In this document: one piece after another, positions 60,314 to 64,000 of the stretch
How the letters are laid out: each line of letters starts with the position of its first letter
How positions within the stretch are numbered: the first letter of the stretch is position 1
Assembly (NCBI GenBank): GCA_963834965.1
Contig: CAWIEI010000035.1
Coordinates: 1 to 64,000, forward strand
Reading direction: 5' to 3'
DNA from: Fodinibacter sp963834965
GTDB taxonomy: Bacteria > Actinomycetota > Actinomycetes > Actinomycetales > Dermatophilaceae
DNA length: 64,000 nucleotides
Position numbers and translations under genes: made by a program
Notes under the pieces: generated by a model
The model's database searches: none
What the model was told of the DNA's origin: nothing
What the model saw: only the letters and a program-made list of their open reading frames with translations

Positions 60314-62966
60314 GCACGTCGGGGTCGGTGTCGCGCACCGCGGCCTCGGTGAACGGCCACGGTCGCTGACGACCCGCCACCCAGTCGTCGATCTGGTCGG
60401 CGTAGTGGTCGTCGGTGGGGTGACCGCTCACCCCGGTCTGGTTGATCCAGGTCGACGCGTCGAGGTTCGACAGGTCGACGACCATCCGCATCGACGGCGC
60501 CCAGTCGACCTGGTAGCCGACACTCGCGTTCCAGCCGTTGGCGTCGACGATCGAGGAGCCGCCGGGCATCTCGTAGGGACCCTCGTTGACCAGCCAGCGC
60601 ACCGGCGCCGGAACGCTGTCGCCGCCGAGCACCTTGTGCTCGAGGGTGAGCCGGTGCAGCTTGCCCCACTGCCACTGGGATGGGTCCTTGCCGAGGGCGC
60701 GGGTCAGCTCGAGGCGGGCTGCCACCAGCGCCTGGCGCAGCACCTCGTCCTTGCCCTCGGTGACGTTGGGGGTCAGCTTGTTGTCCCACCACGCGCTCTT
60801 GGGGTTGGCGAGCAGCCGCTGCACCGCCGAGCGCCAGCGCGCGTCGCCGTCGGCCTTGAGCCCAGCGGGCAGCTCGTCGTCGAAGAGCCGCTCGAGCAGG
60901 TTGCGCCAGACGGCGTTGTAGTAGGCCGCGGCCGCTCCGGACTCGCCGTCGCCGGTGGGCGTGGTGAAGTCCCAGGTGCGCAGCAGCTCGCGAGCCTCGC
61001 GGGTGAAGTCGAGCAGATCCCCGCTGTCGGGGGCGGCCTCGGACGCCTCGAGCGGCACCGCCAGCAGCGCCGGCACGAGCACCTTGGCGAAGGAGTCCTG
61101 GGTGTCGAGCTGGATGTCGGCCATGTCGGCCGGTGACACCTTGTCGCGGCCGGCGAGCCGTTCACCGATCCGGGTCGAACGCCACCCCTGGTCCCAATCG
61201 GTGGTCAGGAAGGGGGTCGAGGCGTTGGAGACCTCCTGGTTCGCCGCCACGATCACGCCGTCGGGGGGGTCGAGCACCCATGGCATCTCGGAGAACTCGA
61301 CGAACCCCTGCCAGTCGTAGGTCGAGTCCCAGCCCGGGGCCGGCCAGTAGCCCGCCGGGCTGCGGGGCAGGGCGGGCCGGCGGATCGGCACCTGGCCCGG
61401 CGCCTGGTAGCCGATGTGGCCCTGACGGTCGGCGTAGATCAGGTTCTGGGCAGGCACCGCGAAGGAGCGCGCCGCCTCGCGGAAGCCGTCGAAGTTGGTG
61501 GCGAGGTCGAGGGCGAGGATCGCGTCGGCCGTGCGGCCCGGGAGCAGGCCCGTCCAGGCGAGCGACACGGCGTACGACTCGTTCTCGTCCCCCTCCTGCT
61601 CGGTGGGCGCCCGGGAGCCGGCGTCGGCGACCCCGTCGATGACGTCGGACAGCACCGGCCCGTGCACGGTGCTGCGCACTGTGACGCTCTGGTCGGCGCC
61701 ACCGGCCACCTTGATCACCTCCTGACGGCTGGTGACCGGCTGCCAGCTGCCGTCGCGCAGGTACTTGTCGCCGATGACCCGCTCGAGGTAGAAGTCGGAG
61801 ACGTCGGGGCCGAGGTTGGTGAAACCCCACGCGATGTCGGCGTTGTGGCCGATGACGACCCCGGGGACCCCGGCGAACGAGAAGCCGCTGACGTTCATCG
61901 GGCAGGTCGGCGACACCGTGCGGCAGCTGAGGCTGTTCTGGATCCAGACGCCCGGCTGGCTCACCGCGAGGTGCGGGTCGTTGGCGAGCAGCGGCTTGCC
62001 GGTGGTGCTGCGCGCGCCCGAGACGACCCACGAGTTCGAGCCCACACCGTTGCCGTGGCCGACCAGCTGCGGGATGGAGTTGAGCGCCTCGTGCACCCGG
62101 GCATACGCGGCCTGCGCCGACGGGCTGGTGACCCGGCTGTCGGCGGGCACCGGCACGGCGGGCGGCGACCCGGCATCCGGCCTTGCGGTGGTGGGCGGGC
62201 GCCTGGTGAGGGCCGAGGGCACGGCCGACTGGGTCGCGCGGTCGGGCACCGGCGGTGACCACTCGTCGGCACCGAGGATCGGCGGGTGCGCCTCCGCGTC
62301 GTAGGGCGGGTAGATCTGGCTGATCTGGGCGGGCGTCAGCCTCCCGGACAGGCGCGCCCGGGCGAGCTCGTCGTCGTAGTTGCCCTTGAGGTCCCAGGCC
62401 ATCGCCTTGAGCCAGGCCAGGCTGTCGACCGGCTGCCACTCCTCGATCTCGGGCGTGGGCAGCGTCAGGCCGAGGACGGTGTACTCGAGAGCCACCTCGC
62501 GCGGGGTGCGACCGCGCAGGTAGGTGTTCACGCCGTCGGCGTAGGCCTGCAGCATCTGCCGGGTCTGCGGCTTGAGGGTGGGCAGCTCCTCCTCGGCGAT
62601 CCGCCGCCAACCCAGCGTGCGCACCACCTTGTCGGTCTCGATGCCGTCCTTGCCGACCAGCTCGGACAGCCGCCCCGCCGTGATGTGCCGGCGCAGGTCC
62701 ATCTGGAAGAACTGCTCCTGGGCATGCACGTAGCCCTGCGCCCGGGCCAGGTCGGTGAGGCTGTCGCCGAAGATGTGGGGGATGCCGCTGCCGTCGCGCA
62801 TGACGGTGACCGTGCCGCTGAGGCCCGGAAGGTCGGCGTTGCCCGAGGTGTTGGGCAGTGATGCCCGCACGGTCGACACGATGACGACGGTGGTCACGAG
62901 CGCCGCGACGACGATGACTGCGAGGAGTCCATAAAGAACTCGACGGGCGACGGCAACACGACTCAC
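60276..62966 (-). CDS. Penicillin acylase family (N-terminal nucleophile) protein
   Basis: 896-residue exported amidase: N-terminal membrane/signal segment (about 8-35), alpha-subunit region with GTVTVMRDGSGIPHIFG and GYVHAQEQFFQMDLRRH, then the nucleophile Ser following GVGSNSWVVSG (about residue 305) that becomes the beta-subunit N-terminus after autocleavage. Later AWGFTNLGPDVSDFY is typical. Substrates may be acyl-homoserine lactones, beta-lactams or lipopeptides; not determinable. Confidence 0.9.
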   Translation of the reverse strand: MSRVAVARRVLYGLLAVIVVAALVTTVVIVSTVRASLPNTSGNADLPGLSGTVTVMRDGSGIPHIFGDSLTDLARAQGYVHAQEQFFQMDLRRHITAGRLSELVGKDGIETDKVVRTLGWRRIAEEELPTLKPQTRQMLQAYADGVNTYLRGRTPREVALEYTVLGLTLPTPEIEEWQPVDSLAWLKAMAWDLKGNYDDELARARLSGRLTPAQISQIYPPYDAEAHPPILGADEWSPPVPDRATQSAVPSALTRRPPTTARPDAGSPPAVPVPADSRVTSPSAQAAYARVHEALNSIPQLVGHGNGVGSNSWVVSGARSTTGKPLLANDPHLAVSQPGVWIQNSLSCRTVSPTCPMNVSGFSFAGVPGVVIGHNADIAWGFTNLGPDVSDFYLERVIGDKYLRDGSWQPVTSRQEVIKVAGGADQSVTVRSTVHGPVLSDVIDGVADAGSRAPTEQEGDENESYAVSLAWTGLLPGRTADAILALDLATNFDGFREAARSFAVPAQNLIYADRQGHIGYQAPGQVPIRRPALPRSPAGYWPAPGWDSTYDWQGFVEFSEMPWVLDPPDGVIVAANQEVSNASTPFLTTDWDQGWRSTRIGERLAGRDKVSPADMADIQLDTQDSFAKVLVPALLAVPLEASEAAPDSGDLLDFTREARELLRTWDFTTPTGDGESGAAAAYYNAVWRNLLERLFDDELPAGLKADGDARWRSAVQRLLANPKSAWWDNKLTPNVTEGKDEVLRQALVAARLELTRALGKDPSQWQWGKLHRLTLEHKVLGGDSVPAPVRWLVNEGPYEMPGGSSIVDANGWNASVGYQVDWAPSMRMVVDLSNLDASTWINQTGVSGHPTDDHYADQIDDWVAGRQRPWPFTEAAVRDTDPDVLTLRPEGAGGTG

Positions 62967-62998
62967 CCTGCGAGACTAGGTCACCGGAGAACGACGAC

Positions 62999-64000
62999 AT
63001 GCGAGGACGGGCCGTGGGAGAGACCTGGACGTTGCCGTTCGCAGGCGGCGCCTCCTCCTCCTCGTTCTCGCTCGACGACCTCACCCTGGCTCTGCTCATC
63101 GGCAGCCTGGTGCTCGTGGTTGCGGTCGCCGCGGTGCGCCTGTCGCTGCGCTCGGGCCTGCCCTCGCTGCTCATCTACCTCGGCATCGGTCTGGTCCTGG
63201 GCGAGCGCGGCTTCGGCATCGACTACGACAACCAGCAGCTCACCCAGGTTCTCGGCTACGCCGCGCTGGTGCTCATCCTCGTCGAAGGTGGTCTCACGAC
63301 CCGCTGGTCCGGCATCCGGCACTCGGTCGCACCGGCGGCGGTGCTCGCCACGGTCGGTGTCGCGGTGTCGGTGGTGGTGGTCGGGGTGACCGCACACCTG
63401 TTGCTGGGGTGGTCGTGGCAGGTGGCCTTCCTGGTCGCCGCCGTGCTCGCCTCGACGGATGCCGCGGCGGTGTTCTCCGTGCTGCGCCGGGTCCCCCTGC
63501 CCCGGCAGATCTCCGGGGTGCTCGAGGCCGAGTCGGGCTTCAACGACGCGCCCGTCGTGCTGCTCGTCACCGCGCTGGCGGCGTCGCTCACCCCCGGCGA
63601 CACCCCCCACCCCTGGTGGGAGGTCGGCCTGGTTGCCGTGCTCGAGCTGGCCGGCGGGGCCGTGGTCGGCCTGGCGGTCGGGTGGGGTGGCGCACGGCTG
63701 CTGCGGCTGGTGGCCTCCACGTCGTCTGCGCTGTTCGCGATCGGGGTGATCGCGGTGGCGGTGCTGGCCTACGCCGTCGCGGCCTCCCTGCACACCTCCG
63801 GGTTCCTGGCCTGCTACCTGGCCGCGCTCGTGCTCGGCAACCTGCGCCTGCCCCACCGGCCCGCCGTGCTCGGGTTCGCCACGGCGATCGGCTGGCTGGC
63901 GCAGATCGGCCTGTTCGTTCTGCTGGGGCTGCTCGCCCACCCCGACCAGTTCCTGACGGTGCTCGGGCCGGCGCTCGTCGTAGGCGCCGCCCTGCTGCTG
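62999..64000 (+). CDS. Cation/proton antiporter, CPA1 (NhaP-like) family, incomplete at window end
   Basis: The first 334 residues of a monovalent cation/H+ antiporter. About nine to ten hydrophobic helices, with LIYLGIGLVLGERGFGIDY, LVLILVEGGLTTRWSGIR, VLASTDAAAVFSVLRRVPLPR and the ion-site GVLEAESGFNDAPVVLLVT (Asn-Asp pair), typical of K+(Na+)/H+ antiporters of the NhaP2 type. ATG at 62999; a GTG at 63014 has a better ribosome site. The C-terminus is beyond the window. Confidence 0.88.
   Translation, partial: MRGRAVGETWTLPFAGGASSSSFSLDDLTLALLIGSLVLVVAVAAVRLSLRSGLPSLLIYLGIGLVLGERGFGIDYDNQQLTQVLGYAALVLILVEGGLTTRWSGIRHSVAPAAVLATVGVAVSVVVVGVTAHLLLGWSWQVAFLVAAVLASTDAAAVFSVLRRVPLPRQISGVLEAESGFNDAPVVLLVTALAASLTPGDTPHPWWEVGLVAVLELAGGAVVGLAVGWGGARLLRLVASTSSALFAIGVIAVAVLAYAVAASLHTSGFLACYLAALVLGNLRLPHRPAVLGFATAIGWLAQIGLFVLLGLLAHPDQFLTVLGPALVVGAALLL

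Overview
The window comes from a high-GC actinomycete chromosome (about 72-73% G+C by eye). Frequent GTG starts, ATGA/GTGA stop-start overlaps, an RpfB homologue, a Glp/GlpR (SepX) division module and a c-di-AMP riboswitch point to Actinomycetota. The overall flavour suggests Micrococcales, perhaps Intrasporangiaceae; the family is inference. I see no phage, transposon, integrase or CRISPR array. It reads as a conserved housekeeping segment with small accessory patches.

Layout. 0.2-6.5 kb: an EamA permease divergent from a CGNR-type regulator, then glmU-prs and a HerA-like ATPase. 6.7-12.6 kb: a complete fructose phosphotransferase cluster (fruR-fruK-fruA-ptsH-ptsI) including the general enzymes EI and HPr. 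12.7-13.0 kb: the fruR operator/promoter and a 64-bp minisatellite. 13.1-20.1 kb: an accessory patch of CPBP protease, Abhydrolase_9 protein, an unusual tRNA-Gln, and TetR, MarR and PadR regulators with their targets. 20.1-28.3 kb: ABC-F, ispE, rsmA, rpfB, tatD, metG. 28.4-32.4 kb: small accessory genes, including a membrane peptide under BlaI-like operators. 32.5-36.0 kb: sdhCAB behind a possible iron box. 36.6-40.9 kb: an M28-like protein with a damaged active site, rsmI and pmt. 41-52.6 kb: an M6 protease, a TM0106-nuclease/helicase fusion, a C40 hydrolase under a c-di-AMP riboswitch, a dienelactone hydrolase and several broken genes. 52.7-60.3 kb: tRNA-Ala, an AI-2E family permease, then glpR, rimJ-like, mogA, moaC, glp and a eukaryotic-type UDP-glucose pyrophosphorylase, opposite 5-FTHF cyclo-ligase. 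60.3-64 kb: a penicillin acylase family protein and the start of a cation/proton antiporter.

How the genes work together. glmU and prs feed cell-wall precursor and PRPP synthesis. RpfB, the C40 hydrolase and Glp/GlpR act on peptidoglycan remodelling and division. rsmA and rsmI modify 16S rRNA. The core gene order matches, in rearranged blocks, what I recall of the M. tuberculosis Rv0992c-Rv1018c region.

The observations most worth following are: an octamer (GGATGCCG/CGGCATCC) repeated about 80 times, sometimes as inverted pairs that form hairpins; mutually exclusive hairpins in the rpfB leader; the 64-bp minisatellite; and several genes whose reading frames break by one nucleotide (glmU, the CGNR gene, a small membrane protein), which may be biological or sequencing errors.
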